Assembly (NCBI GenBank): GCA_045130475.1
Contig: JBGUPU010000063.1
Coordinates: 1-64,000, forward strand
Direction of reading: 5' to 3'
Length of the DNA: 64,000 nucleotides
Source of the DNA: CAG-791 sp045130475
Lineage (GTDB): Bacteria; Bacillota; Clostridia; Lachnospirales; Lachnospiraceae
The first letter of the stretch is position 1; every line of letters starts with the position of its first letter. A program made the position numbers and the translations under genes. Below, in pieces: positions 52,487-61,239 of this stretch. The notes under the pieces were generated by a model. That model ran no database searches and was not told the DNA's origin. It worked only from the letters and a program-made list of their open reading frames with translations.

Positions 52487-53593
52487 TTACATCTTTAAAC
52501 TCTGCGCCCACTCGGGGAGCGGCGCCTCAATCCGGATCATCCCCCCCGTAAACGGCTGGCGGAAGCCGGCCCGCCAGGCATGCAGCATGAGCGGTGCGGT
52601 TTGTGCCTCTTCTGCGTTCTGCCGGGTATCTTTTCCTTCCTCCGCTTCGGGGCCGTACATGCAGTCCCCGACGATCGGGTGGCCTGTCAGCGTCATGTGC
52701 ACCCGGATCTGATGAGTGCGCCCGTGTTCGATCCTGCAGGCGATCAGGGAGGTTCCGTCCTGCAGTTCTTTCAGCACAGCAAAGTGGGTCCGCGCTTCTT
52801 TGCCGTCCGCGGCCGCGGTCATACGGAAAGAATCCCGGCTCTCCCTTCGGAGCGGCGCATCCACCGTGCCTGTCAGCGGGCTTCCGAAATGTCCCCTGAC
52901 GCGGGCGATGTACAGCTTGAAGTATTGGCCCGAAGTCATACGGGACAGGACCGCGTCCGTATCACTTTGTTCCGGATCAAAAGTAAACCGTTCCTTCATC
53001 TGTGCCTGGCGCTGTTTGATCAGCTGGGCAGCTGTCTCGGTATTGAGCGCAAACACAACAATTCCGGATGTGTCCTTGTCAAGACGCCCGGTCACACGCA
53101 CATCCAACTCCTGTCCGATGCGGCCCAGATGTTCCGCAACCTGATTGGAGAGGGTATCGTCAAAATGCCCGGGACTGGGATGACAGACCACACCGGAAGG
53201 TTTGTCCGCGGCCAGAATATCCTCGTCCTCATACAGTATTTTCAGAGGGAATCGGAGAGCCAGCCAGTCAGCGGGTTTGACCCAGATCTTCTGGAGCCTT
53301 CCGTCACGGGCGGCAATATATCCCTCTGTCCGGGGCAGCGGTCTCAGCGGATCCTCCTCCACAGGTTCTCCGCCCCGGGTAAGACGGATCTCGAGCACGT
53401 CGCCCTCCTCCAGGACCGCATTTACATAGCGTTTTTCGCCATTGAGAAGAATGCCGTCCCTGCGATATTTGAAGCGGCTCAGCTGCTTTGAAGAAAAGCC
53501 GACCTCCCGCATCAGATATTGCTTGATGGTTTTTCCCGCATCCTGCGTCCCGATCTCAAGACGCAGAATGCGGGGCTTGAGCGTGTCTGACAA
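52487..53593 (-). CDS. RluA-family pseudouridine synthase
   Basis: Converts uridine to pseudouridine in rRNA or tRNA. An N-terminal S4-like domain (residues 15-80, GFSSKQLSRFKYRRDGILLNG) is followed by the RluA catalytic domain with the aspartate in GRLDKDTSGIVVFA, VVCHPSPGH and the C-terminal HGRTHQIRVHMTLTGHPIVGD. At 368 residues it is slightly long because of an insertion (MKERFTFDPEQSDTDA...). The TTG at 53593 is chosen for the adjacent GGGAGG. Which RNA it modifies cannot be told. Confidence 0.92.
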   Translation of the reverse strand: MSDTLKPRILRLEIGTQDAGKTIKQYLMREVGFSSKQLSRFKYRRDGILLNGEKRYVNAVLEEGDVLEIRLTRGGEPVEEDPLRPLPRTEGYIAARDGRLQKIWVKPADWLALRFPLKILYEDEDILAADKPSGVVCHPSPGHFDDTLSNQVAEHLGRIGQELDVRVTGRLDKDTSGIVVFALNTETAAQLIKQRQAQMKERFTFDPEQSDTDAVLSRMTSGQYFKLYIARVRGHFGSPLTGTVDAPLRRESRDSFRMTAAADGKEARTHFAVLKELQDGTSLIACRIEHGRTHQIRVHMTLTGHPIVGDCMYGPEAEEGKDTRQNAEEAQTAPLMLHAWRAGFRQPFTGGMIRIEAPLPEWAQSLKM

Positions 53594-53751
53594 ACAGCCT
53601 CCCTTCGAAACGTCGTTCCATTAAAATCTCATCCCGTAAAATTTCATCCCGCAGTGGCCTTTCAGGTGGTCCCGCAGCATCAGTCCTGCCTTCCCTTCCC
53701 GATTCCTCAGGATTCCTCAGGGATTGCATTGAGCAGGCAGTTCCAAAGGGA

Positions 53752-54708
53752 TCAGAACTGGAAGAAATCGACCAGCGAAGGAAGCAGATTTTCCGCTTCT
53801 GCAGCGTCCGCCGTCTCAACGGGGATCTCAAAGGCTTCGATCTCATTGTATCTGTCGATCGTGATATCTACTGTAAAGCTGTTGACATCCAGACGGATCT
53901 CTCCGAAAGGAAGGTCTCCCAGCTCTTCTTTGAGCATGTTTCCTACAACCTGCGAACCGATCGAGGTGCAGTCCATCGTGATCCTTGCAGGGAGCCTGCT
54001 CTCTTTGTAAATATAGAGCTGGGCAGGAACCGAAACGCTTTCCCAGTCAATCTCAATCTTATTGAGATCGATACTGCCTATATTGATCACTCCGCTCTCA
54101 ATAAACTCTTTCAAAACTTCACCGCTCAGAACACTGTTGATCTGATAGGCTTCTTTCTCATTGACCTGGACCGTTTCCTCCATCAGTTCCGCCTTGAGGC
54201 TGCCGTCCGAAAGATATTTCAGGATTCCGGCCATCTGCATGACCGAATCAGGTATGACTATGCCCTTGCCGTTTTCCTTCTCCTCTCCGGCTTCCTGTTT
54301 TACCTCTTCGGTCTTTTTCATCCAGTCGCCGTTTTCCCAGCGGACATAGGTAGTCACGGCACTGTCAGTCCTGTCTCTGTAAAACTGTCCGTGAATTGTC
54401 TGTTCCTGGCCGACTGCGCCGACTGTGAGATCTGTCGTGCCCTTTGCACGTCCGGGATCCTTTGTCATCTCGATATCTGTATCGGAATCCAGCGTGATAT
54501 TCAGCCCGATGTTCAGGGCATCATAGATCGCGGAAATATCCCCTTCCGTCTTGATCCTGACCTCTGCGGAACCGGCCTTGTTGATATTTGTCATCGCGTC
54601 TTTTGTCAGAGAAACCACACTGGGCTTTCCCAGCCGGGCAAGACCGCAGCCGGCCGCCAGTACAGCAATAAGCAGGAAAATCAAAATGGCTCTGATTCTA
54701 TTTTTCAT
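53752..54708 (-). CDS. Lipoprotein of unknown function (DUF6612-like)
   Basis: A 318-residue secreted lipoprotein: signal peptide with lipobox LAAGC (Cys near residue 21), then a beta-rich mature part with repeated SAEVRIKTEGDIS/TTDLTVG-type strands, similar to the LolA/LppX-like fold of DUF6612-type lipoproteins common in clostridia. A Lys/Glu-rich loop lies near residue 140. No enzymatic motif is seen. It may bind a lipid or peptide at the membrane. The gene stands alone; a GGAGGAAG site precedes the ATG. Confidence 0.75.
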   Translation of the reverse strand: MKNRIRAILIFLLIAVLAAGCGLARLGKPSVVSLTKDAMTNINKAGSAEVRIKTEGDISAIYDALNIGLNITLDSDTDIEMTKDPGRAKGTTDLTVGAVGQEQTIHGQFYRDRTDSAVTTYVRWENGDWMKKTEEVKQEAGEEKENGKGIVIPDSVMQMAGILKYLSDGSLKAELMEETVQVNEKEAYQINSVLSGEVLKEFIESGVINIGSIDLNKIEIDWESVSVPAQLYIYKESRLPARITMDCTSIGSQVVGNMLKEELGDLPFGEIRLDVNSFTVDITIDRYNEIEAFEIPVETADAAEAENLLPSLVDFFQF

Positions 54709-54887
54709 TCTTCTTCCTCCTCAAAAATGTGCCGATCGGATGATCCCTTTTGCGGGGCGGCGTTTTTTTCGCGCCGCACATCCGTCACATCAATTTCTTT
54801 TCATGATCCTATTTTACATCACTTTCCATATTATTTTGCGGGAAAGTTGCCCGGTGAACAGTAAAATTTGTTTTTTTTCTATGAGAA

Positions 54888-54924
54888 AGGAATGCATATG
54901 CCATCAGACAGCATCCGCATTCCC
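54888..54924 (-). terminator. Probable terminator after the sodium-dependent transporter gene
   Basis: GGAATGC pairs with GCATTCC, with an inner ATGC/GCAT extension, about 65 bases past the transporter stop. TTTCTC follows on the minus strand. The rest of the 278-base gap shows nothing else certain. Confidence 0.5.
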
Positions 54925-54986
54925 TATCTCCTGTTCACACTATAATATACGTCTAAAGGAAACCGAATCCTCGTTCCCCGAAAAAA

Positions 54987-56420
54987 TCACCCCAGAATAC
55001 CTGTCGACTGCAGGAAAAGGATAAACATGATAACCGGAACGATGTAGCGGATCATAAAGCGATAGAGACCCTTGAGGCCGAAATTCACACCGCCGTACTC
55101 GACTTCCTCCACGATCCAGTCCGGACCGACCACCCAGCCGATCAGAATAGAAGACAGGAAGGAAATAAACGGCATCATAAAGCTGTTGCTGATATAGTCC
55201 ATCAGATCCAGGATCTGTGCGATGCTGCCGTTGGGGAGAGGCAGCTCAATATAGAAAGTGCTGTAGCCCAGAGCAACGACGATGGAAGCAATCGTATACA
55301 GGACAGTAAGTGTGATCGTCACTTTTTTTCTGCCCAGATGGAAGATCTCCATGCAGTTCGCCGTGATCGTCTCCAGAACGGATACACAGCTTGTGAGTGC
55401 GGCAAAGGCAGCCATCAGGAAGAAAGCAAGTCCCACGATTCTTCCCAGAGCAGGCATTGAATTGAAGACCTTGGGCAGAGACACAAACATGAGGCTGGGC
55501 CCTGCCTTCATCCCTTCGATCCCGTCAAAGATAAAAATCGAGGGAATGATCATCATACCCGCAAGCAATGCCACGCCGCAGTCAAAAAACTCTATCTGGT
55601 GGACAGCAGAATTGATATCGACATCCTTCTTGATATAGGAGCCATAGGTGATCATGATTCCCATTGATACACTCAGAGAAAAGAAAATCTGGCTCATGGC
55701 ATCCAGCAGAATCTTCATCAGCCCGGGGAAAGTGACCCCCTCCAGATTCGGCATCAGATAGACAGCAAGTCCCTGCAGACCTGTTCGCGTCACCCCTTCT
55801 GCATCTGTGTTCTTAAGTGTGAGCGCAAAGACAGCGATTGCCACGATCATGACCAGCATGATCGGCATCAGGAGACTGGTGCACTTCTCAATACCCTTTT
55901 CCACACCCATGAAAACAATGATCGAAGTGAGCATCATGAAGAGAACCGCGTACAGCACCGCCTGCCCGGGATTCGTGATAAAGTCCGTAAAAAAGCTGTT
56001 TGACGCAGCGGCGCGGCCCTCGCCAGTCAGATACACCACAATATATCTGGTGATCCAGCCGCCGATGACTGCATAATAAGTCATGATGATAGCAGGCACG
56101 AGAAAAGTGATGATACCCAGGAATTTCCACTTGGGGCTCATGGATTCATAGGCCCTGATCGAATTCATCCCGGTCCTGCGGCCGATCGCGATATCCGAAG
56201 TCAGAAGGGTAAATCCAAAAGTAAGCGCAAGGATCATGTAAATGATAATGAAGAGTCCGCCTCCGTCTTTCGCTGCCAGATAGGGGAAGCGCCACAGATT
56301 TCCCACTCCGACCGCACTGCCCGCGGCTGCCATAACAAAACCGATCTGGCCGGTAAAACCGGACTCCTTCTTTTTGTGTTTCTTGTGAGCAGCTTCTGCA
56401 CTTGTTCGTTCTGTCTCCAA
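54987..56420 (-). CDS. Sodium-dependent transporter of the NSS (SNF) family
   Basis: Sodium-coupled amino-acid or amine uptake carrier with the LeuT fold. The 477 residues have about twelve spans. The first contains the Na+/substrate site AAGSAVGVGNLWRFPYLA followed by the conserved GGGLF; TM6-8 features (SQIFFSLSVSMGIMITYGSY, AALTSCVSVLE) are also present. Substrate is often tryptophan, tyrosine or alanine in bacteria but cannot be set here. The start appears to be TTG at 56420 after AAAGGAT. The ~20-residue cytoplasmic start is rich in Lys and His. Confidence 0.9.
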   Translation of the reverse strand: METERTSAEAAHKKHKKKESGFTGQIGFVMAAAGSAVGVGNLWRFPYLAAKDGGGLFIIIYMILALTFGFTLLTSDIAIGRRTGMNSIRAYESMSPKWKFLGIITFLVPAIIMTYYAVIGGWITRYIVVYLTGEGRAAASNSFFTDFITNPGQAVLYAVLFMMLTSIIVFMGVEKGIEKCTSLLMPIMLVMIVAIAVFALTLKNTDAEGVTRTGLQGLAVYLMPNLEGVTFPGLMKILLDAMSQIFFSLSVSMGIMITYGSYIKKDVDINSAVHQIEFFDCGVALLAGMMIIPSIFIFDGIEGMKAGPSLMFVSLPKVFNSMPALGRIVGLAFFLMAAFAALTSCVSVLETITANCMEIFHLGRKKVTITLTVLYTIASIVVALGYSTFYIELPLPNGSIAQILDLMDYISNSFMMPFISFLSSILIGWVVGPDWIVEEVEYGGVNFGLKGLYRFMIRYIVPVIMFILFLQSTGILG

Positions 56421-56555
56421 TGCTCTTATCCTTTCTATCCTGCAATAAGATTTCTCCGCCTTCCAAGACGGTGTTCACTTAACCACCTTTTGATCTCAAC
56501 ATCATAATATGCAGTGTCAGCATTAAATATTAAAGAAAGAATCATAAAAAGTAAA

Positions 56556-56588
56556 CATAAAAAAAGGATTCTCTCACGAGAATCCTTT
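56556..56588 (-). terminator. Terminator of tRNA-Ala
   Basis: AAAGGATTCTC pairs with GAGAATCCTTT around four bases, followed on the minus strand by a run of seven Ts. It begins seven bases after the tRNA 3' end. Confidence 0.85.
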
Positions 56589-56594
56589 CCGAAG

Positions 56595-56667
56595 TGGAGA
56601 CGACGGGATTCGAACCCGCGACCTCAGCGTTGCGAACGCTGCGCTCTCCCAACTGAGCTACGTCCCC
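56595..56667 (-). tRNA. tRNA-Ala (anticodon CGC)
   Basis: A 73-base cloverleaf: acceptor GGGGACG/CGTCTCC with the G3-U70 wobble pair that identifies tRNA-Ala, D arm AGCTCAGTTGGGAGAGC, anticodon stem CAGCG/CGCTG with loop TTCGCAA (anticodon CGC, reading GCG), and T arm GCGGG-TTCGAAT-CCCGT. The discriminator is A. CCA is not encoded. The gene is transcribed alone toward the terminator at 56556. Confidence 0.95.
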
Positions 56668-56671
56668 ATAT

Positions 56672-56701
56672 GAATCCGGGCCGTACAAACGGCCCGGATT
56701 C
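56672..56701. promoter_or_regulatory. Perfect hairpin directly upstream of tRNA-Ala
   Basis: GAATCCGGGCCGT and ACGGCCCGGATTC form a 13-base perfect stem with a four-base loop, ending five bases before the tRNA. The T-run (TCATTTTT) lies on the plus-strand side, so as a terminator it would stop plus-strand, not ftsZ, transcription. In the tRNA precursor it may mark the 5' leader. Confidence 0.5.
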
Positions 56702-56720
56702 TCATTTTTCCGACTTGACT

Positions 56721-56726
56721 ATTATA
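56721..56726 (-). promoter_or_regulatory. TATAAT -10 box for tRNA-Ala
   Basis: Perfect TATAAT on the minus strand 54 bases before the tRNA 5' end. The -35 is poor. Confidence 0.4.
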
Positions 56727-56798
56727 GCACCTTTTTAAGAAAAGGAAAGAGGAAATTTTTGTTTGTTCAAAAGAGTTTATGTGGTATTTATCCCCTGA

Positions 56799-57938
56799 TT
56801 ATCTCTTATTCCTGAGGAAGGAGGGAATCTCAAGATTCTTCTGCCTGACAGCACCGCCTGCGGAACGGTTATAGCTTCCGGCGCTGTTGCGAAGCTGCTC
56901 GCCGTAACCGGTCTTGAGATCTCTGCCGTAAGGGCTGGAGGACTTGCCTGCAGCGGTTCCGAAAATCGTATTGGGGGAGATGACGTCCTTGTTGCCGATG
57001 CCGGTAGCGATGACTGTGACATCACATGCATCGGTGTTGCTGTCGTCATACATAGCGCCGAAGATGATGTTGACATCTTCGCCGGCCTGCTCCTGAACAT
57101 AGCTGGCAGCGTCGGAAGCATCAGCCAGGGAGATATCACCGGAGATGTTGATGATGACATCAGTCGCACCGTTGACAGTTGTCTCGAGCAGAGGGCTCTC
57201 GACTGCCATACGGACTGCGTCGGTTGCCTTGGTCTCGCCCTTGCCGTAGCCGATGCCGATGTGGGCGACGCCCTTGTCGCGCATAACAGTCTGGACATCC
57301 GCAAAGTCAAGGTTGATGATCGCGGGAACATTAATCAGGTCTGTGATTCCCTGAACAGCCTGCTGAAGAACCTCGTCGGCCTTCTTCAGAGCTTCGGGAA
57401 GAGTGGTCCTGCGGTCCATGATCTCAAGCAGCTTGTCATTGGGGATGACGATGAGTGTATCAACGTTTTCCTTAATATTCTCAATGCCGTCCATTGCGCG
57501 GGTCATGCGGCTTCTTGCTTCAAAGCTGAAAGGCTTTGTGACAACGCCGACAGTCAGGATGCCCTGATCCTTGGCAAGCTTTGCGACAACGGGAGCCGCA
57601 CCTGTTCCGGTTCCGCCGCCCATACCGCAGGTTACGAACACCATATCCGCACCCTTGATGGCATTCGCGATCTCATCTGCACTCTCCTCGGCAGCTTTCA
57701 TACCGACCTCAGGATTCGCGCCTGCGCCAAGTCCCTTTGTAAGCTTCTCACCGATCTGCAGGAGCTTGGGAGCTCTGCAGAGCTGCAGTGCCTGGACATC
57801 TGTGTTCACACCGATAAACTCAACACCGGTAATATCAACATCCACCATGCGGTTTACAGCATTATTTCCTGCACCGCCAACGCCTACAACAATAATCTTG
57901 CAAGCAGTCTCAGTATCATTGGTTTTAATCTCGAGCAC
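56799..57938 (-). CDS. ftsZ: Cell division protein FtsZ
   Basis: Tubulin-like GTPase that forms the division ring. The 379 residues contain VGVGGAGNNAVNRM, the tubulin signature MGGGTGTGAAPVV, NFADVQTVM-type loop LDFADVQTVMRDKG and the C-terminal interaction peptide EIPSFLRNKR. The GTG at 57938 is chosen because AAGGAGG is eight bases upstream; a TTG at 57956 is also in frame but overlaps that site. The linker before the C-terminal peptide is short. It has its own promoter at 58038-58066 behind the divIB terminator. Confidence 0.98.
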   Translation of the reverse strand: MLEIKTNDTETACKIIVVGVGGAGNNAVNRMVDVDITGVEFIGVNTDVQALQLCRAPKLLQIGEKLTKGLGAGANPEVGMKAAEESADEIANAIKGADMVFVTCGMGGGTGTGAAPVVAKLAKDQGILTVGVVTKPFSFEARSRMTRAMDGIENIKENVDTLIVIPNDKLLEIMDRRTTLPEALKKADEVLQQAVQGITDLINVPAIINLDFADVQTVMRDKGVAHIGIGYGKGETKATDAVRMAVESPLLETTVNGATDVIINISGDISLADASDAASYVQEQAGEDVNIIFGAMYDDSNTDACDVTVIATGIGNKDVISPNTIFGTAAGKSSSPYGRDLKTGYGEQLRNSAGSYNRSAGGAVRQKNLEIPSFLRNKR

Positions 57939-58037
57939 GTCTACTTCCTCCTTCAATCCCTTTTTCTTTTTTTATCGTTCTATGATAATTCTATGATAGA
58001 CATGAAAATACCATGAAGATATTTCAAAACCAAACCT

Positions 58038-58066
58038 ATAATACAATCTGCCTTTCGATTAATCAA
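58038..58066 (-). promoter_or_regulatory. Promoter of ftsZ
   Basis: Minus-strand TTGATT, 17-base spacer, TATTAT, about 100 bases before the ftsZ start. It lies between the divIB terminator and ftsZ. Confidence 0.65.
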
Positions 58067-58114
58067 TGCCCAATTTTCAGGTTTAAAAACTGTCCGCATG
58101 ATTTTGACTTTTAC

Positions 58115-58151
58115 AGTCAAAAAACAGGCACTTCCGACGAAATGCCTGTTT
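58115..58151 (-). terminator. Terminator of the cell-wall/division operon after divIB
   Basis: AAACAGGCA pairs with TGCCTGTTT, followed on the minus strand by TTTTTGAC. It lies about 200 bases past the divIB stop; in the stretch 58152-58348 between them I see only a small CCGG..CCGG repeat. Confidence 0.65.
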
Positions 58152-58348
58152 ACGCGTTTGATCAATGGTCTGCGGACAATATTTCCGCTGTTTTTTTCAG
58201 GTTTTTAAAGGATTTTTCCGGCTATAGGACCGGTTTTTGCGGATGCAGTGATGATCATTACCGCCCTTCCTATCCTATATTGTTATTCGTTCACAATCCC
58301 TTACCGCTTCTGTCAGGGCTCAGCCTTTCAGTTCTGCTCAGGCTCAGC

Positions 58349-59818
58349 TTACTGCTGCGTGCCTTCTGCAGGTGCGGCCGCCGCTTCCGCTTCCGATGCT
58401 GACGGTGCAGATGTGCCTTCGATCTGTGTCTGATCTGCCTCTGTCTGGTTTGTTTCCGTCCGGCTCACTTCTGTTTCCTGCGCCTGATCCGGGGAAGCTC
58501 CTTCATCCTGAGCCGCTGCAGCAGGCTGCTGTGCTGCATCAGACCGGGCCGGCTCCGCACCCTGATCCTGTGCCGTTTCCGTTGTCTGAGCTTCAGCATC
58601 CGGCTGGGCTGCTGTGGGAGCTGCGGCATCTGCTGCAGCACCATCTGAGGCATTTGCCGCGGCATCCTGCCCCTGAGCAGGAGCAGCGGTTTCTGTCGGT
58701 TCCGCAGATACAGTTCCGGCTTCTGCTTTCTCTGCTTCGGCCTTTTCTGCCTCAGACTTCTCCGTTTCCGCCTTTTCAGCTTCTGCTTTCTCTGCTTCTG
58801 CTTTCTCTGCTTCGGCTTTCCTCGCTTCGGCTCTTTCAGCTTCGGCCTTCTGAGCTTCAGCTTCTTCGGCCGCTCTCAGTTCCGCTTCTGTAACAAAAGG
58901 AGAAAGGACAATATTATAACCGGAATCGTAGGTATCCTTGTATCCGGTCATGGAGATCACACCGCTGCGTCCCTCCAGATACGGATAGATCTGGTGCAGC
59001 CGGAACATCTTCTGGTCATATCCGGTCTTACCGACTTTGACCATCACATCACCGAAGGAAACAGTGAGATTGTTCCTGGAATCAACATCAATGGAATCAG
59101 CATGGATTCCGTATTTATAGGCCGCCCGCATCAGTTCGAGGGACAGATCCAGGCCCAGCTGGTTTTTGGCAAGGATCTGAGCTCCCATTTTGGAATGTGT
59201 AAGCACAACGCCGTTAATGATCGTTGTTTCGTCTACTGTACGCCCGGAGACCGTCTGAATAATGCCGTCTCTGGAAAAATATACATTGTTTCCTTTATAG
59301 AAAATACAGCCGTCTGTTGGTTTTTCTGTGATATTGACCCGAACAGTCGATGGATTGACAATGTCTATATCAATTTGGTCAACAAACGGAATATCGAACA
59401 CTTTGCGATGATGGTACTTTAAGGCCATGACGAAAGTATTCTCTCCGAGAGTACCTCGGGTAATAAAGGATTCGATCTGCTCCCGGCTGTACTTTGTATT
59501 GCCATAGATCGTCGCGGTCTCAAAGTTGAAAAGCATGAGGATCACAGCTGTGCTGACCGCCAGGATCGATGCAAGCATCAGAAGGATCCCCTGCAGAGTG
59601 AACACCTTTCCCAGTGCAGGCATCTCGATCCGCACTCTCCGTCCGCTGACAACTCCGGCTTCACCTGGATGGACCTTTGCCCGCGTCTGTGTCTTTGCAC
59701 CCGTTCTGCGGGGCCTGCTCACGAAGCCTCTCTCCACACCGTTTACTGCACTGCCGTACATGCCGCGCGGACGCAGTTCCATCGCATTATTCTCTTGTAT
59801 GGATGCTGTATTTTTCAT
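58349..59818 (-). CDS. divIB: Cell division protein DivIB/FtsQ with a long low-complexity tail
   Basis: Bitopic membrane protein of the divisome, partner of FtsL and DivIC. Plan: basic cytoplasmic N-terminus (1-70), one membrane span (about 74-98), POTRA-type domain (NTKYSREQIESFI onward, 106-170) and beta domain to about residue 305. The last ~180 residues are unusual: a repeated EKAEAEKA-type helix (about 312-370), then a disordered stretch of Ala, Thr, Gln, Glu and Pro ending GTQQ. This outer tail is not needed for the normal fold. FtsW lies directly upstream; murG, often present here, is missing. Confidence 0.88.
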   Translation of the reverse strand: MKNTASIQENNAMELRPRGMYGSAVNGVERGFVSRPRRTGAKTQTRAKVHPGEAGVVSGRRVRIEMPALGKVFTLQGILLMLASILAVSTAVILMLFNFETATIYGNTKYSREQIESFITRGTLGENTFVMALKYHHRKVFDIPFVDQIDIDIVNPSTVRVNITEKPTDGCIFYKGNNVYFSRDGIIQTVSGRTVDETTIINGVVLTHSKMGAQILAKNQLGLDLSLELMRAAYKYGIHADSIDVDSRNNLTVSFGDVMVKVGKTGYDQKMFRLHQIYPYLEGRSGVISMTGYKDTYDSGYNIVLSPFVTEAELRAAEEAEAQKAEAERAEARKAEAEKAEAEKAEAEKAETEKSEAEKAEAEKAEAGTVSAEPTETAAPAQGQDAAANASDGAAADAAAPTAAQPDAEAQTTETAQDQGAEPARSDAAQQPAAAAQDEGASPDQAQETEVSRTETNQTEADQTQIEGTSAPSASEAEAAAAPAEGTQQ

Positions 59819-59901
59819 AGCGCTGTGTCCTTTTTAGTGCTTCCTGTGTGTCTTTCCGTTCTATTATTCTGTCTTCTTTTTTATGTTTAAGATTGTTTGT
59901 A

Positions 59902-61194
59902 TTAATATCTTCTTCCGGCCGTGCTCTCCCGCACCTGCTCGAATTGTGCCTCCTCCGCGCTGCTCTTTCTGGCTACACTCATCACCATTCCAATCTCCGC
60001 AAGCAGGAAGAAGAGGGAGGAGCCTCCGTAGCTGATAAAGGGCAGGGTGACACCGGTGTTTGGAATGGTGTTTGTCACGACTGCTATGTTGAGGATGACC
60101 TGGACGGAGATATGTGTAATGACGCCTGTGACGATCAGGGCTCCGTACAGATCCACCGCATTGCCGGCTACCAGAATGAATCTCCAGATCAACATGATAA
60201 ACAAAACCATGATGGCGATCGCCCCGAACAGGCCGAGCTCTTCGCAGATGATGGAAAAGATCATATCATTCTGAGCTTCAGGAACTACGATCTTCTGCAT
60301 ACTCTGTCCGAGACCTTTGCCGAACATACCGCCCGATCCTATGGCGTAGAGGGCCTGGAGTGTCTGATAACCGGTGTCATCCGCATATGCCTGCGGATCC
60401 AGCCAAACCAGGACGCGGCCTCCGCGGAAGCCCATGTTGTTCTGGTCGGCAGTCCTGATGATATAGGTTACAATCCCTATACAGCCCGCGATTCCCGCGG
60501 CCGCCAGGGCGACGAAGCGTTTGTAATCCGGGCAGGCCACAAACAGCATACCGAATGCAATGGCCAGAATGAGGAGAGCCGAACTCATGTTGTTGGTGAT
60601 CTTCCACAACATGAGGGCTATGATGCCGGCGGGAATCATGGGCACCAGAAATCCCCAGGCAGTCTGCAGCCGCCTTCGGCCGATCAGCTCAATGATAAAG
60701 GCTGTAAAAATAATGATCGACACCTTGGCCATTTCCGAAGGCTGAAGGGAAATCTGATCCGTGAGATACAGCCACCGCTTGGCGCCGTTGACCTCTCTGC
60801 CGTAAGGGATGACCAGTATGATCAGGCAGATCGTGGCCAGATAGCCAGGGACAGACAAATATCTCCACCATCTGTAGGGCGTGTAGGAAACGCCCACCAT
60901 GAGTATGAGACCCATGATCGTAAACGCCAGCTGACGTTTCAGATAAAAGGCAGAGTCATTGTCTTCCACTGCCCCGATATAGGAACTTGTCGAATACAGG
61001 AGCACCAGGCCCAGGGACAACAATACCAGAACGATAAACAGCAGACTGTAATCGTAGACTCCCGGCTTTTTCTTTGTGCGGGCTGAAGGTACTCTGTTCT
61101 GTTTTCCGTTTCTGCCGGCATTTCCTGCCCTGCCCATTCTTCCGGCTGCAGCGGTATTTGCGGTCTTTCCGGCTTTTCTTTCTCTTGCGAACAA
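59902..61194 (-). CDS. ftsW: Septal peptidoglycan polymerase FtsW (SEDS)
   Basis: SEDS-family glycosyltransferase that polymerises lipid II at the septum with its partner penicillin-binding protein. The 430 residues have about ten spans after a basic ~45-residue cytoplasmic start rich in Gly, Arg and Lys. Conserved pieces include YSTSSYIGA, KRWLYLTDQISLQPSEMAKV, GKGLGQSMQK, PEAQNDMIFSIICEELG and the closing PFISYGGSS. Its position between murD and divIB favours FtsW over RodA. Confidence 0.93.
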   Translation of the reverse strand: MFARERKAGKTANTAAAGRMGRAGNAGRNGKQNRVPSARTKKKPGVYDYSLLFIVLVLLSLGLVLLYSTSSYIGAVEDNDSAFYLKRQLAFTIMGLILMVGVSYTPYRWWRYLSVPGYLATICLIILVIPYGREVNGAKRWLYLTDQISLQPSEMAKVSIIIFTAFIIELIGRRRLQTAWGFLVPMIPAGIIALMLWKITNNMSSALLILAIAFGMLFVACPDYKRFVALAAAGIAGCIGIVTYIIRTADQNNMGFRGGRVLVWLDPQAYADDTGYQTLQALYAIGSGGMFGKGLGQSMQKIVVPEAQNDMIFSIICEELGLFGAIAIMVLFIMLIWRFILVAGNAVDLYGALIVTGVITHISVQVILNIAVVTNTIPNTGVTLPFISYGGSSLFFLLAEIGMVMSVARKSSAEEAQFEQVRESTAGRRY

Positions 61195-61239
61195 AACGAT
61201 CCTGTTCTCCTCCCGACTTTCACTGATCGGCCGGAATGA

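Noticed and set aside
56672..56701. Hairpin as ftsZ terminator
   Set aside because: On the minus strand it is followed by ATATGGGG, not Ts; the T-run lies on the opposite side.
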